Of a DNA stretch of 64,000 nt, positions 8,756-18,803 are shown piece by piece. Every line of letters starts with the position of its first letter. Positions within the stretch are counted from its first letter, which is position 1. The translations under genes and the position numbers were made by a program. Source of the stretch: Vibrio cidicii (GTDB lineage: Bacteria > Pseudomonadota > Gammaproteobacteria > Enterobacterales > Vibrionaceae); assembly GCF_009763805.1 (NCBI RefSeq), contig NZ_CP046804.1, positions 930,001 to 994,000 on the forward strand, written 5' to 3'. The notes below the pieces were generated by a model. It made no database searches. It saw only the letters and a program-made list of their open reading frames with translations, and was not told the DNA's origin.

Positions 8756-9053
8756 TCACTCTCCTTAACTTGTTTGTCCTAGTAAACGGTGCAGGTAAAG
8801 GCTAAAACACAAATCAAGTTATCTAGTTAATTGGGGTGTGATGACGAAAAACAAGACCTGCGTGTCAATACCTTGTTTAACTGTGTTCCGCATCACGTTG
8901 TTATGGTTACCGACTTCGACGTCGTCTTTTCCGTTTAGTTGCCAATTTAACGTTGTTCGATTAACACAAGGTGAATGGGCTTAACATTTTTCTGTTTTCA
9001 GCGCTTCTTTTTGGTTAGGCTAGGGCGAAAGTCACTTTGAAAGAAAGATAGCC
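8756..9053. other. Divergent intergenic region relV / tpm
   Basis: About 300 bp carrying the promoters for relV (leftward) and tpm (rightward). No open frame, RNA gene or confident operator seen. Confidence 0.4.
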
Positions 9054-9708
9054 ATGAGAGATCCAGAGTTTTGGCACGGCAAATGGGCCGCTAATCATAT
9101 CGGTTTCCACCTAGAAGACGTTAATCCGTTGCTGGTGCGTTTTTGGCAGGAAACAAAGCCTAAGCGCAGTGATCAGGTACTTGTGCCACTGTGTGGTAAA
9201 TCGGAAGACTTAGCGTGGCTGGCGACAAAACATGACCAAGTTGAAGGCGCGGAGCTCAGCCACATTGCCGTTCGGGCGTTTTTTGCAGAGCACTTTTATA
9301 CCCCGACGGTGACCACACTGTCAGGCCAGCATGAGCTGTATCAGTTTGATGAACTCGCCATTTATGCTGGTGATTTCTTCACGGCGCCGCTTTCCAAAGC
9401 CGATATCGTCTACGATCGCGCAGCCCTGATTGCGCTGCCCCAAGAGATGCGGCTTGAATACGTGCAGCGAGTGCGTTTCGCTATTAAACCCGGGTGGGCG
9501 GATTTTGTTGATCACCTTGGATTATCCGCAAGAAGAGATGTCAGGACCGCCTTTTAGCGTTGCACAAAGCGAAGTAGAGCGTCTTTTCGCGGGTATGAAG
9601 GTGACACATCTGTTTGACGACATTGCCGATGAACGTCATCCGAAAATTGCGCAAAAAGGGTTAAGCCGTTTTGCTGAGCATGTTTACTTGATTGAAGCTA
9701 CTGCCTAA
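9054..9708 (+). CDS. tpm: Thiopurine S-methyltransferase, frameshifted by one base
   Basis: A SAM-dependent methyltransferase that in bacteria methylates thiopurines and selenium/tellurium oxyanions. Visible features are the N-terminal [15 protein letters not shown], the nucleotide-binding region [32 protein letters not shown] and, after the break, [25 protein letters not shown]. The frame shifts at a TTT run (9476-9478); removing one T gives [11 protein letters not shown] and a 217-residue protein of normal family length. The change is GTTC to GTTTC, the recurrent pattern in this window. It converges on purT with a shared terminator. Confidence 0.9.
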
Positions 9709-9722
9709 TTGAGTCGAAAGCA

Positions 9723-9751
9723 AAAAGGGTTGGCGAAATGCCAACCCTTTT
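9723..9751. terminator. Bidirectional terminator between tpm and purT
   Basis: A 12-bp perfect stem (9723-9734 with 9740-9751), core AAAAGGGTTGGC, five-base loop, A-run on one side and T-run on the other, between convergent genes. Confidence 0.85.
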
Positions 9752-9788
9752 CATTCGTGCAAATGGTATCGCTTGAAACGGTCTTAGT

Positions 9789-10964
9789 TTAGTAAATCAC
9801 TTTCACTTTTTTCGCGCTGTCTATTGCGCCTTGAATCGCTTTTTCTAAACTTTGGCGACGAGTGAGGGCAACCCCAAGGCGACGACGCCCGTCGATATCC
9901 GGCTTGGCAAACAAACGCAACTGTGTTTGCGGCGCTTCCAGTGCATCGGCAATCCCATCGAAACGGATATTGTCTGATTTGCCGTTGCCAAGTACCACCG
10001 CTGATGCGGAAGGACCGTACTGGACGATTTTGCCAATCGGCATTCCTGTAAAGGCGCGTACGTGCAGGGCAAATTCCGACATTTCCTGAGAAATCATGGT
10101 CACCATGCCAGTATCGTGAGGGCGAGGTGACACTTCATTGAAGATCACTTTGTCGCCTTTGACAAACAGCTCAACACCAAAAATACCGTAGCCACCCAAG
10201 GCGTTGACGACTTCTTCAGCGGCGTACTCTGCGGCTTTAAGCGCGTTTTCTGACATGGCTTGTGGCTGCCAAGATTCGCGGTAGTCGCCATCTTCTTGGC
10301 GATGACCAATCGGCGCACAGAAGTGCACACCATCAGCGGCTCTTACCGTCAATAAAGTGATTTCATAATCAAAATCGATAAACCCTTCGACAATCACACG
10401 CCCTGCGCCAGTGCGGCCGCCTTCTTGTGCGTATTGCCAAGCCTTCTCAATATCTTGCGCAGATTTGATTACGCTCTGCCCTTTGCCAGAAGAGCTCATC
10501 ACGGGCTTAACCACGCACGGGATGTTGACCGCTTCAACCGCAGCGACAAACTCTTCGTAGTTATCAGCAAAACGATACGGTGAGGTGACTAGCCCTAATT
10601 CTTCAGCCGCTAAGCGGCGAATGCCTTCGCGGTTCATGGTGAGTTTGGCAGCTTTGGCAGAAGGCACCACGTTTAAGCCTTGTTCCTCTAGCTCTACCAG
10701 TTTATCGGTAGCAATGGCTTCAATTTCTGGTACGACGAAGGCGGGTTTTTCCGCTTTAATGATTTTTTCCAGTTCGTCGCCATCGAGCATATTAAGCACA
10801 TAGCTGCGATGGGCCACTTGCATGGCGGGAGCATCTGCATAGCGGTCGCAGGCGATCACTTCCAGACCCAAGCGTTGACACTCAATCGCCACTTCTTTAC
10901 CGAGCTCGCCTGAACCCAGCAGTAGTACACGAGTTGCTCCTTCACGGGTAGCTGTACCGAACAT
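9789..10964 (-). CDS. purT: Formate-dependent phosphoribosylglycinamide formyltransferase 2
   Basis: Converts GAR, formate and ATP to formyl-GAR, the folate-independent route for the third step of purine synthesis. It has 391 residues, the usual length, with an ATP-grasp fold: [11 protein letters not shown] at the N-terminus, [16 protein letters not shown] as the grasp loop and [23 protein letters not shown] for metal and ATP. The start at 10964 was chosen because AAGGA precedes it and MFGTATREG begins the homologous region; a longer in-frame extension to 11087 overlaps the PurR box. Likely repressed by PurR. Confidence 0.95.
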   Translation of the reverse strand: MFGTATREGATRVLLLGSGELGKEVAIECQRLGLEVIACDRYADAPAMQVAHRSYVLNMLDGDELEKIIKAEKPAFVVPEIEAIATDKLVELEEQGLNVVPSAKAAKLTMNREGIRRLAAEELGLVTSPYRFADNYEEFVAAVEAVNIPCVVKPVMSSSGKGQSVIKSAQDIEKAWQYAQEGGRTGAGRVIVEGFIDFDYEITLLTVRAADGVHFCAPIGHRQEDGDYRESWQPQAMSENALKAAEYAAEEVVNALGGYGIFGVELFVKGDKVIFNEVSPRPHDTGMVTMISQEMSEFALHVRAFTGMPIGKIVQYGPSASAVVLGNGKSDNIRFDGIADALEAPQTQLRLFAKPDIDGRRRLGVALTRRQSLEKAIQGAIDSAKKVKVIY

Positions 10965-11034
10965 AGTTTGTTTTTCCTTAGAGAGTGAGAGCAGTAAGAT
11001 AATCAGCGAGGGATGATACCCAAATTCACTGCCA

Positions 11035-11050
11035 AAGCAAACGTTTGCTA
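11035..11050. promoter_or_regulatory. PurR operator upstream of purT
   Basis: AAGCAAACGTTTGCTA contains the perfect 12-bp palindrome GCAAACGTTTGC and matches the PurR consensus core (GCAAACGTTT). It lies about 75 bp before the purT start, as expected for a purine-repressed promoter. Confidence 0.8.
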
Positions 11051-11098
11051 GCGAGGGCAAAAGAAAGCCCTGTGTAAAACAGGGCAAACGGAAATGGA

Positions 11099-11986
11099 TT
11101 AGATATTGAGGTAAGTCACCGGAATATCAGGGTTGATTACTTCAAGAGTAGATTGGGTGCACGCAAGGTGGCTGATTTTGCCTTTGTGGCTCTCGACCAA
11201 AGCCGCCGACTGGATGTTTTCGAAGCGTTCACCATCAAGCAGCAGTTGCATCAAGGCCACTTGCAGCGGTGGGAGGCTAGGATTGAAAGCGGCGTTTTCC
11301 GCATAAGCACCCAGATAGGTTTTGCCGCTACGCACTTGCAGAGCGACACCGCTCAAGTTGTGTGTGTAGGGCGCATGGCTTCGATTCATCGCCGAGATGG
11401 CAGCTTTGAGCAGCTCGTCACTCTCGTCAGTGGAAAAACCATGATCGACTTTCGTCATCAAGCCGGATTCAATGCCAAGGTCTGCCGGGCCAAAAGAATC
11501 GGGCAGGTAGTCGTGCAGTACTTTCTCGTCGCGCTGAGGTAGCTGAATTTTCAGCACTTTCGCCGTAGAGAGCTCATTCATAAACTGACGGCAGTGTCCA
11601 CAAGGGCTGAAGTTAATGGTGATGTCAGCAATGCCTTCTTCGCCCTTCATCCACGCATGGCTGATCGCCGCTTGTTCGGCGTGGACGGTTTGGCCCAGTT
11701 GTACGCCATTAAATTCCATGTTCGCGCCAAAATAGAGCTTTCCGGATAGACCGCGAACAATCGCGCCAACATAGAACTCTGAAATAGGGGCGTAAGAATA
11801 AGCCGCAGCGAAAGGCAACAGCGCGACACGCAGTTCGTTGTCTGCCAGTCCTGTCTTTTCCAATAGTTCATCGAACTGCTGTTTGGAAAGGGTCGCGTCA
11901 AAATGGTCGTCTGAAACGATAGGTGCAAGGTATTGAGAAATTGATGCCGGTGCGCTTGCTAGCGCTTGTTCAATACGACTCTTCAT
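11099..11986 (-). CDS. cdd: Cytidine deaminase
   Basis: Deaminates cytidine and deoxycytidine to uridine forms in pyrimidine salvage; homodimeric, cytoplasmic, zinc-dependent. The 295-residue product is the long (two-domain) enterobacterial type. The active site is visible: [11 protein letters not shown] with the catalytic Glu and [12 protein letters not shown] with the zinc cysteines. The C-terminal half is the inactive repeat. The upstream region has adjacent CRP- and CytR-like sites, the classic arrangement for nucleoside catabolism. Confidence 0.95.
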   Translation of the reverse strand: MKSRIEQALASAPASISQYLAPIVSDDHFDATLSKQQFDELLEKTGLADNELRVALLPFAAAYSYAPISEFYVGAIVRGLSGKLYFGANMEFNGVQLGQTVHAEQAAISHAWMKGEEGIADITINFSPCGHCRQFMNELSTAKVLKIQLPQRDEKVLHDYLPDSFGPADLGIESGLMTKVDHGFSTDESDELLKAAISAMNRSHAPYTHNLSGVALQVRSGKTYLGAYAENAAFNPSLPPLQVALMQLLLDGERFENIQSAALVESHKGKISHLACTQSTLEVINPDIPVTYLNI

Positions 11987-12041
11987 GATGAATCCTTGTT
12001 ATTGCATGGAAGGATATTCTATGCGAACGACAAAAACCTAC

Positions 12042-12057
12042 AGTGATATATCTCACA
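12042..12057. promoter_or_regulatory. CRP site upstream of cdd
   Basis: AGTGATATATCTCACA matches the CRP consensus TGTGA-N6-TCACA at 9 of 10 fixed positions. It lies about 60 bp from the cdd start. Confidence 0.7.
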
Positions 12058-12065
12058 TTTAAAAG

Positions 12066-12087
12066 TGCAACGAATTTGCACGTTGCA
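12066..12087. promoter_or_regulatory. Candidate CytR operator upstream of cdd
   Basis: TGCAACG (12066-12072) and CGTTGCA (12081-12087) are inverted repeats matching the CytR half-site (GTTGCA). They lie beside the CRP site, as in other CytR-CRP regulated promoters. Confidence 0.65.
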
Positions 12088-12267
12088 TAATTAGAGTGAG
12101 CTCACACATGTATTCGATTGCATCGAAAATAACTGTTAACGAGGTCGCAGTTTTTCCCAATGCGATTTTTATCTTTCAAAGTCTACAGTTAACACCAATA
12201 TTGCCATTTTAGCGAGTGATTGACGGTTTAAGATCAACAGGTGCAGGCCCGAGATTGGGCCTGACCA

Positions 12268-12945
12268 TTAGTGATATGCCCAAATGGCTAAAGCGAAGAA
12301 GCTGGGTGCGAGAATCGAGGTGATCACGCCGCACAGGACCAGAGCAAGTGAAGAAAATGCGGCATCTCCAGGTTGCTTCTCCGCGCAGGTCGCGGTACCG
12401 AGTGCGTGTGACACCGTGCCCATGGTTAAACCACGTGCAATCGGGTGTTTTATGCCAATGAGATTGTAAATAGGATAGGCGAGAATCGCGCCAAATAAGC
12501 CAACCAGCAGCACGAGAATGGCAGCAACCGCCGCTTCGCCGCCCAACTGACTGGAAATTTCCATCGCTATCGGTGTGGTGACTGATTTCCCCAGCAAACT
12601 GGCGATTAGCGTGATGTCGGCGTGAAACAGCACAGCAATAGCGGTCGCGGTCATCATCGACATCACACTGCCGATCAGGCAAGCGAAAGTGATGATGCGC
12701 CAATGGGCTTTGATTTGCGGCAACTGCTCGTAAAGCGGATAAGCCAGTGCTACCACTGCGGGTTGCAGCATGTAACTGATCCACTGGTTGTCGGCGTAAT
12801 AGCGTTCAAACGGGATTTTCAGATAAGTAAGCAGCGGGATCAAAATACCGATGCTGATCAGCAAAGGGTTCGCCAACGGCTTGTTGATTTTTATCGCCAG
12901 CCAGCGGGCAAAGAAAAACACCAGGAGAGTAACCAGTAACCACAT
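12268..12945 (-). CDS. lrgB: LrgB/CidB family membrane protein
   Basis: A 225-residue polytopic inner-membrane protein of the LrgB family, partner of LrgA. In Gram-positive bacteria these holin/antiholin-like pairs modulate murein hydrolase export; the role in vibrios is not settled. Family signatures include SVTTPIAMEIS and ARGLTMGTVSHALGTA. The start at 12945 lies one base after the lrgA stop, so the two genes are translationally linked; an upstream in-frame start would overlap lrgA. A short GC stem (12244-12263) follows but lacks a clear T-run. Confidence 0.88.
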   Translation of the reverse strand: MWLLVTLLVFFFARWLAIKINKPLANPLLISIGILIPLLTYLKIPFERYYADNQWISYMLQPAVVALAYPLYEQLPQIKAHWRIITFACLIGSVMSMMTATAIAVLFHADITLIASLLGKSVTTPIAMEISSQLGGEAAVAAILVLLVGLFGAILAYPIYNLIGIKHPIARGLTMGTVSHALGTATCAEKQPGDAAFSSLALVLCGVITSILAPSFFALAIWAYH

Positions 12946-12946
12946 A

Positions 12947-13318
12947 TCAGCTCTCCTTACGCAAAATGCGATCAAGTAGCCAAGAGAGGCTGACTAAAAC
13001 GATCAAGGTGCCACCAATCGCACTGGCTAAAATGGGTAGCGCGTTGGCGAGTAACAGATCGAAATGCTCCATTAAACCCACGCTGATTGGCACGAAAAGT
13101 AAAATCATGTAGCGGATCAACAAACTTGCGCCCGGCTTGACCCACTCGACTTTGACCAGCCCACTCGCCATGGCGAGAAACAGCACCAGCATGCCAATCA
13201 CGCTGGCAGGAATGGAGGTTTCTAGCCAGTGGGAAATCGCCATGCCGATGTTGAGCGAAAGAAAAATAAGGCCAAATGACAACATCAGGCCAAGTAGGGT
13301 TTTCAAAGAGAATTTCAT
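12947..13318 (-). CDS. lrgA: LrgA/CidA family holin-like protein
   Basis: A small membrane protein (123 residues) with four predicted helices and the family segments [14 protein letters not shown] and [14 protein letters not shown]. It forms a two-gene operon with lrgB. An alternative GTG start five codons upstream (13333) exists; neither start has a strong ribosome site. It lies 48 bp downstream of sbcB on the same strand. Confidence 0.85.
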   Translation of the reverse strand: MKFSLKTLLGLMLSFGLIFLSLNIGMAISHWLETSIPASVIGMLVLFLAMASGLVKVEWVKPGASLLIRYMILLFVPISVGLMEHFDLLLANALPILASAIGGTLIVLVSLSWLLDRILRKES

Positions 13319-13366
13319 CTTGAGTAGAAACACACTGCTAAGTCAACGCCGTATGGCGCTCGATAA

Positions 13367-14788
13367 TTATGAGATCAAGCTCTCAGTATAGCGGTAAACC
13401 GATTTCAATATCGCTATTTTCTTTTCATCGCTTTCGTGCTCATGCACCAAGTTTTCCAAATTGAGCATGTACTCTTCAATACGACTTTCGAAGTACTCTC
13501 GGCAATGGTTGGCCCAGCGACGTTGTTCGCTCTCATTCAATGTCCACGGATAGTTACGCGCACGATAACGAAACAGCAGCGGATCAATGCGCTTGTCGTT
13601 AAAGGTGATGTCGAGCGCAGCGAGGTTGTTTGGCTCGGTTTGACGAATAATATCCATCGCGGCGCGATCGGCTGGTGAGAAGAAACCGTCGTACAATTTA
13701 CTGTCTACATCGTCACTATCGGCAAACTCGCGTTCAATGGAAAAAAGTTGCACCAATTTTTCCCGCACTTCTGGGTGTTGACGGATCTGCGCTAAGTTGG
13801 CCAAACACTGCTCGCGGTCAATACCAATATTCGCCGCATTTTCTGCTGTCAGCGTTTTCGCAGGAGCCAAAATGGGACATTTATTGAGATGCACCAATTT
13901 CACTGGTACTGGCAGCTGCTCGTCAAGATCTTCTCGCTTGGTGTAAAGGCGTTCGTGTAACTGCTCGGCGCTTAGCTCAAACAGCGGCTGTGGATCTTTC
14001 GCCAAATCGATCACGATCACAGCGTTATTATTGGTTGGATGCCAAGCCAAAGGCACTACCCAACTGGTGTACTGACATTCACGGCCAAGCATGCCGGATA
14101 CGTGCATCAAGGGGGTCATGTTGACGATATCAATCAGCGCATTCAGCTTGCGTTTGTGGCGCATGTTGAAAAAGTAATCAAACAGTTTCGGCTGGGCCGC
14201 TTTGAGCTTTTTGGCCATCTCAATCGTGGCAATAACGTCGGCCATCGCATCGTGTGCGTTGCTGTGTTCGATGCCGTTGGCGACGGACAGATGCTCCAGT
14301 TTGAAGCTGGTAAAGCCCTCATCATTTTCCGGCCAAGTAATGCCTTCTGGGCGAAGGGCGTGACAAGCGCGCATCACATCCAGCAGATCCCAACGCGAGT
14401 TGCCGTTTTGCCAACTCCACGCATAAGGATCAATGAAATTGCGATAACAGGTATAGCGAGTGACTTCGTCGTCAAAACGAATGCTGTTGTAGCCAAGGCT
14501 AGTGGTGTTGGGTTTTGACAGCTCTGCATGGATTTTGCTAATAAATTCGGGCTCAGACAGCCCCTCTTGCATCGCTTTTTGCGGGGTAATGCCGGTAATC
14601 AAGGCCGCTTCTGGCGCTGGAAGATAGTCGCTTGGCAATCGGCAGTAGATAACCAGCGGCTCGCCAATCACATTGAAATTTTCGTCGGTGCGTACCCCCG
14701 CAAACTGGGAAGGGCGGTCTTTAGCGGGGCTTACTCCCCAAGTTTCATAATCAAAAAAGAAGAATGTAGGCTGATTATCCTGGTGCAT
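13367..14788 (-). CDS. sbcB: Exodeoxyribonuclease I
   Basis: A 3'-5' single-strand DNA exonuclease used in mismatch repair and recombination. The 473-residue length matches E. coli ExoI. DEDDh exonuclease motifs are visible: FFDYETWG (Exo I), LGYNSIRFDDEVTRY (Exo II) and HDAMADV (Exo III), followed by the C-terminal region that binds ssDNA and SSB. The start MHQDNQ at 14788 is preferred by homology; an ATG at 14800 is possible and neither has a clear ribosome site. Confidence 0.94.
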   Translation of the reverse strand: MHQDNQPTFFFFDYETWGVSPAKDRPSQFAGVRTDENFNVIGEPLVIYCRLPSDYLPAPEAALITGITPQKAMQEGLSEPEFISKIHAELSKPNTTSLGYNSIRFDDEVTRYTCYRNFIDPYAWSWQNGNSRWDLLDVMRACHALRPEGITWPENDEGFTSFKLEHLSVANGIEHSNAHDAMADVIATIEMAKKLKAAQPKLFDYFFNMRHKRKLNALIDIVNMTPLMHVSGMLGRECQYTSWVVPLAWHPTNNNAVIVIDLAKDPQPLFELSAEQLHERLYTKREDLDEQLPVPVKLVHLNKCPILAPAKTLTAENAANIGIDREQCLANLAQIRQHPEVREKLVQLFSIEREFADSDDVDSKLYDGFFSPADRAAMDIIRQTEPNNLAALDITFNDKRIDPLLFRYRARNYPWTLNESEQRRWANHCREYFESRIEEYMLNLENLVHEHESDEKKIAILKSVYRYTESLIS

Positions 14789-14923
14789 CCGGCGTACCAT
14801 TGAGAGCTGCAAAAGGTGTATTAGACCATTGCACGCCAGCGCTGGCAACGACTTCGCTGGCGCTTAAGCGCAGAAAGGGCAAAGAGCATCAAACGGAAAG
14901 ACACCCGATTCGCAGCGTAAAAC

Positions 14924-15622
14924 CTAGCGAAACTGTGACAACAACTGTTCCATCTCAAGTTTATGCAAAATTTCTATTTTGCGATGAGGATGGCTGAAGG
15001 TGCGATAAAGCATTGCTTCGGCGACCGTGTCTGCGCTGACGGGTGTCCAGTTGTGTAGCCGGCCACGCAGCAAAGGGGTGATTGGTCGCATCAGGCATCG
15101 CAGCCATTTTTCGTCTTGGCGCTGCTGCTCTCGCGCTCCTAGCAAAGGGCCGGGCCGGGCGATCACCAGTTGTTCAAACTCCATCTGCATCAATGCATTT
15201 TCCATCTGTCCTTTGCACTTTAGATAGTGAAATGGAGAATGTGCATCCGCGCCCAAGCTGGAGACGACGGCCAACTTGGACACGCCAAGCACCTTCATAC
15301 TCTGCGCTACATGACAGACAAGTTCAAAGTCCACCTGTCGCAGTTTTGCTCGGCTGCCAGCTTGCTTTCGCGTGCTGCCCAAGCTGATAAACCCGATGGT
15401 GGGCCTTGGTAAACTTTCTTCCCAAGCGGTAATTTTGAGCTCAGGATCGAGCAGTAAATGTACCTTACCATTGCCTGTATGCTCGACCTGTGGCGGCCGG
15501 CGACTTAATGCGTAGACGGTGCTAATCGCGTCGTGCTGCAAAATGTGCTGAAGTAGCCTTGAGCCAACCAAGCCAGTCGCGCCAGCAATGATTACGCAGT
15601 GATTGTCCTGATTGATACTCAT
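14924..15622 (-). CDS. NAD(P)-binding Rossmann-fold oxidoreductase (HTATIP2/NmrA-like)
   Basis: A 232-residue protein opening with the dinucleotide-binding motif VIIAGATGLVGSRLL, then LGSTRKQAGS, VVSSLGADAHSPFHYLKCKG and VIARPGPLLG. These are hallmarks of the atypical short-chain-dehydrogenase-like family related to human HTATIP2/TIP30 and E. coli YbjT-type proteins. A catalytic YxxxK is represented by YLKCK. The substrate is unknown. It is divergent from the cobT operon and in line with sbcB. Confidence 0.75.
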   Translation of the reverse strand: MSINQDNHCVIIAGATGLVGSRLLQHILQHDAISTVYALSRRPPQVEHTGNGKVHLLLDPELKITAWEESLPRPTIGFISLGSTRKQAGSRAKLRQVDFELVCHVAQSMKVLGVSKLAVVSSLGADAHSPFHYLKCKGQMENALMQMEFEQLVIARPGPLLGAREQQRQDEKWLRCLMRPITPLLRGRLHNWTPVSADTVAEAMLYRTFSHPHRKIEILHKLEMEQLLSQFR

Positions 15623-15761
15623 CGTTACTCCTAATTGATTCGCCGCTCATAGTGTTCAGCAAGTCGTCTTTACTATCATTAGCTTAGCGCTAGCGATCCG
15701 CTGTCGCTAGAGGTTACACTAAGTCACTTCTTTTTCCCGTCAGTTTAAGACAGAGGACGTC

Positions 15762-16791
15762 ATGTTAGATCAACAATTTGCCGCGCAAATTCAACACATT
15801 ATCGATAACAAAACCAAGCCGCTTGGCGCTCTCGGTCAATTGGAGACAGTGGCGTTGCAACTGGCACTCATCCAAAGTCAGGGCCAAAGCCAAGCGGCGG
15901 TGGAGATTGAACTGCGTAAACCGCAAATGTTGCTGTTTGCTGGCGACCACGGCATCGCGGATGAAGGGGTGAGCATCGCGCCCAGCGCAGTGACGCAGCA
16001 GATGGTGCTGAATTTTTTGGCTGGTGGTGCGGCGATCAACTGTTTTTGTCGCGGCAACGATATTGAACTGACGGTCATCGACTGTGGCATTTTGTATCCG
16101 GTGGAGAAGGCTGCACCCAATTTACTGTTACGTCGCTTGGGCGAGCGAAACGCATAATTTTGCCCAGCAAGCGGCGATGAGTCTTGAGCAAGTCGAACAG
16201 GGTTTAAGCAATGGCGCAGAGATTGTTAAGCAGCGCTGTATGCTCGGGGCGGATCTGTTGATGTTTGGCGAGATGGGCATCGCCAATACCAGTTCGGCAG
16301 CAGCGCTGCTGAGCGCGCTCTCTGGACATGAAGTGGATCACTGTGTCGGTAAAGGGACTGGCATTTCTGCAGAGCAGTTGTCATTGAAGATCAAACTGGT
16401 CGCACAAGGTGTCGGTCGCTGTCATGAGTTGCCCGTCAAAGAAGTGCTGGCGCAAGTGGGCGGGTTTGAAATCGTCACTATGGTGGGGGCATTTTTGGCT
16501 GCAGAACAGCAGAAAACGCCCGTGCTGGTCGATGGCTTTATTGTTTCGGTAGCAGCTTATGTTGCTACGCTTTTGCAGCCAAACGTACGAGATTACTTGC
16601 TGTTTGCCCACCGCTCAGAAGAGCAGGGGCACCAAATCGTGCTGCAACTGTTGGACGCACAGCCGCTGATCGACCTCGGCTTGCGTTTGGGAGAAGGCAC
16701 TGGCGCCGCGCTGGCGTACCCATTGGTCAAAGCGGCGGCACAGTTTTACAACCAGATGGCCAGTTTTGAAAGTGCAGGAGTCACAGTGTAA
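15762..16791 (+). CDS. cobT: Nicotinate-nucleotide-dimethylbenzimidazole phosphoribosyltransferase, frameshifted by one base
   Basis: Makes alpha-ribazole phosphate for the lower ligand of cobalamin. Motifs: [15 protein letters not shown] near the N-terminus and the catalytic-Glu region [16 protein letters not shown] near the C-terminus. The frame breaks at AAA 16148-16150; dropping one A gives [14 protein letters not shown] and a 342-residue protein of normal size. The change is GAAC to GAAAC, the recurrent pattern. It is first in the operon cobT-cobS-cobU-cobC; the cobT stop abuts the cobS start. Confidence 0.92.
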
Positions 16792-17565
16792 ATGGCGTTT
16801 CTTCGTTACCAGTTCGAGCTGTTTTGTCTGGCGCTGAGTTTTTTCAGCCGTTTGCCAGTGCCCGCCAACACGCCGTATTCCCCTGAGCGAATGAATCAAT
16901 CTGGGCGTTATTTTGCCTTGGTTGGTGCGCTGCTGGGTGGTTTGTGCGCGCTGTTTTACACCTTGGCCGCGCAACTTGTGCCGTTTCAGGTGGCTATCTT
17001 GTTGATGATGGCTTTCAGCTTATTGCTGACCGGTGCGTTTCATGAAGACGGACTTACCGACATGGCGGATGGCATTGGCGGCGGTATGACGGTAGAAAAG
17101 CGCCTCACCATCATGAAAGACAGTCGTATCGGCACTTACGGCAGTGCAACCTTGACCATGGCGCTGCTAGGTAAATTTGTCTTTCTCACCACATTGGCTC
17201 GACAAGCGGATTTTGTCCTGATTCTCATCGTTGCTTATACCTTAAGCCGAGCGGTAGCGGCGTCGCTGATTTACGACATGCCTTACGTCAGTGATGCCGA
17301 CCAGAGTAAGAGCAAACCGCTTGCCAGCGCGCAATCCTCGTTCGATCTGGCGGTATTGCTCTTTTGTGGTGTGATAGCGGCACTGACCTTGGGCATGGCG
17401 AAAGGATTGTTGCTGCTGCTGGTTGCTGCGCTATTTCGTATCGGCTTTAAGCGTTGGTTGATGGCGCGGCTTGGCGGCTTTACCGGTGATTGCCTTGGCG
17501 CTGCGCAGCAATTGATGGAGCTTGGGATCTACCTCGTGCTGATTGCGATGATCCATAACGGTTAA
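16792..17565 (+). CDS. cobS: Adenosylcobinamide-GDP ribazoletransferase (cobalamin synthase)
   Basis: An inner-membrane enzyme joining adenosylcobinamide-GDP with alpha-ribazole (phosphate) to finish the nucleotide loop of B12. It has 257 residues and several membrane helices, with the signature [16 protein letters not shown] and the acidic metal-binding stretch, then [11 protein letters not shown]. It starts immediately after the cobT stop, implying translational coupling. Confidence 0.95.
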   Translation: MAFLRYQFELFCLALSFFSRLPVPANTPYSPERMNQSGRYFALVGALLGGLCALFYTLAAQLVPFQVAILLMMAFSLLLTGAFHEDGLTDMADGIGGGMTVEKRLTIMKDSRIGTYGSATLTMALLGKFVFLTTLARQADFVLILIVAYTLSRAVAASLIYDMPYVSDADQSKSKPLASAQSSFDLAVLLFCGVIAALTLGMAKGLLLLLVAALFRIGFKRWLMARLGGFTGDCLGAAQQLMELGIYLVLIAMIHNG

Positions 17566-17573
17566 GGCGGCAA

Positions 17574-18122
17574 ATGAAAGCATTAATACTCGGCGGGGCT
17601 CGCTCCGGGAAATCCTCTTACGCGGAAGCACTGGTGCGAAATTGGTGTGAGCAAAGCGCTGGCACGCTTCACTATCTGGCCACGGCGGTGCCGTTTGATA
17701 ACGAAATGAGCGAACGGATTGCGCATCACAAAGCGCAGCGTGGCAACGGTTGGCAAGAGCACGAAGCGCCGCTGTTGCTAGCAGAGTATCTGGCAAGGTT
17801 CGAAGCGCAAGATGTGGTGCTGATTGATTGCCTAACGGTGTGGCTCAATAACTGGCTGTTTGAACTGGCAGAGCAGGCGGATAACGCGCAGCTCGAAGAG
17901 AAAGTGGCGCAGCTTTGCCAAGCGTTAATCGCTTGTCCGGCAAGCGTGGTACTGGTGTCTAATGAAGTGGGGTTGGGCGTGGTGCCGATGGGTAAAGTGA
18001 GCCGCCTGTTTGTCGATAATGCCGGACGAATGAATCAGCGGCTAGCGCAAATCTGCCAACAAGTGACACTGGTCGCTGCCGGATTGCCACTGGACTTGAA
18101 GAAGGCTGAATGGCATGTCTAG
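17574..18122 (+). CDS. cobU: Adenosylcobinamide kinase / adenosylcobinamide-phosphate guanylyltransferase
   Basis: A bifunctional enzyme activating adenosylcobinamide to its GDP form. The 182-residue protein has a P-loop at the start (LGGARSGKSSYAE), the LATA(V)PFDNEMSERIAHHKAQR region carrying the guanylylated histidine, and VLVSNEVGLGVVP. It overlaps the downstream phosphatase gene by 8 bp. Confidence 0.95.
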   Translation: MKALILGGARSGKSSYAEALVRNWCEQSAGTLHYLATAVPFDNEMSERIAHHKAQRGNGWQEHEAPLLLAEYLARFEAQDVVLIDCLTVWLNNWLFELAEQADNAQLEEKVAQLCQALIACPASVVLVSNEVGLGVVPMGKVSRLFVDNAGRMNQRLAQICQQVTLVAAGLPLDLKKAEWHV

Positions 18123-18774
18123 CAAAGAGATTTATCTGCTTCGTCACGGAAAAACCACTGCGCCTCCGGGCCTTTACGGAGCCATCGATGCAAAAGTAGA
18201 TCCCAAGATGCAACACGCTATAGCGAGTGCCTTGTGCGAACAGCTAATGCAAGAGCAAGGCGTTCCGCTCACTCGGATTGTCACGTCTCCGCTGAGCCGT
18301 TGCCGAGTGTTGGCTGAGCAGGTCGGTGGTTTGCTCGGCGCACCGCTGGTGGTTGACGATGGCTGGCGAGAAATGGCCTTTGGCGAACTCGACGGACGGC
18401 CATTTACGCAGCAAGATTACCCGTGGCCTTTGCTCAACGCCTTCTCGCGTGATCCTGCCCACACCGAGTTGCCTGGGGGAGAGCGTCTGGCTGATTTTCA
18501 ACACAGAGTGATTCATGCTTGGGCGCAGATCGCCACTTCACAAGCTGATAAAGTGTTAATCGTCACTCACGGTGGCGTCATTCGCCTTATTCTCGCCCAC
18601 CTTTTGGGTGTAGACTGGCGAAATCCTCATTGGTATCAACGTTTAACCATTGAAAACGCAAGCCTGACGCACATCAGCTTGTTTACCGATAGCGACGGGG
18701 AATCTTACCCTACGGTGAAAAGCATTGCGCTGCCGCTGCGACTCAGGGACGAACAGACGAAGCAAAATTGGTAA
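18115..18774 (+). CDS. cobC: Alpha-ribazole phosphatase (histidine phosphatase family)
   Basis: Removes phosphate from alpha-ribazole-5'-phosphate or cobalamin-5'-phosphate. The histidine-phosphatase motif LLRHGKT opens the protein, and the second catalytic histidine is in VLIVTHGGVIR. It has 219 residues and is the last gene of the cob cluster. The assignment as CobC rather than another phosphoglycerate-mutase-like enzyme rests on the operon. Confidence 0.88.
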   Translation: MSSKEIYLLRHGKTTAPPGLYGAIDAKVDPKMQHAIASALCEQLMQEQGVPLTRIVTSPLSRCRVLAEQVGGLLGAPLVVDDGWREMAFGELDGRPFTQQDYPWPLLNAFSRDPAHTELPGGERLADFQHRVIHAWAQIATSQADKVLIVTHGGVIRLILAHLLGVDWRNPHWYQRLTIENASLTHISLFTDSDGESYPTVKSIALPLRLRDEQTKQNW

Positions 18775-18803
18775 TAAAAACAGATTTAATTAAGGAAAAC
18801 AGC

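Noticed and set aside
12244..12263. CAGGCCC/GGGCCTG stem after lrgB as an intrinsic terminator
   Set aside because: The stem is clear but no T-run follows on the minus strand; kept only as a note in the lrgB entry.
15623..15761. Cobalamin riboswitch upstream of cobT
   Set aside because: No B12-box or paired elements were recognised in the 139 bp available, which is too short for the full element plus promoter.
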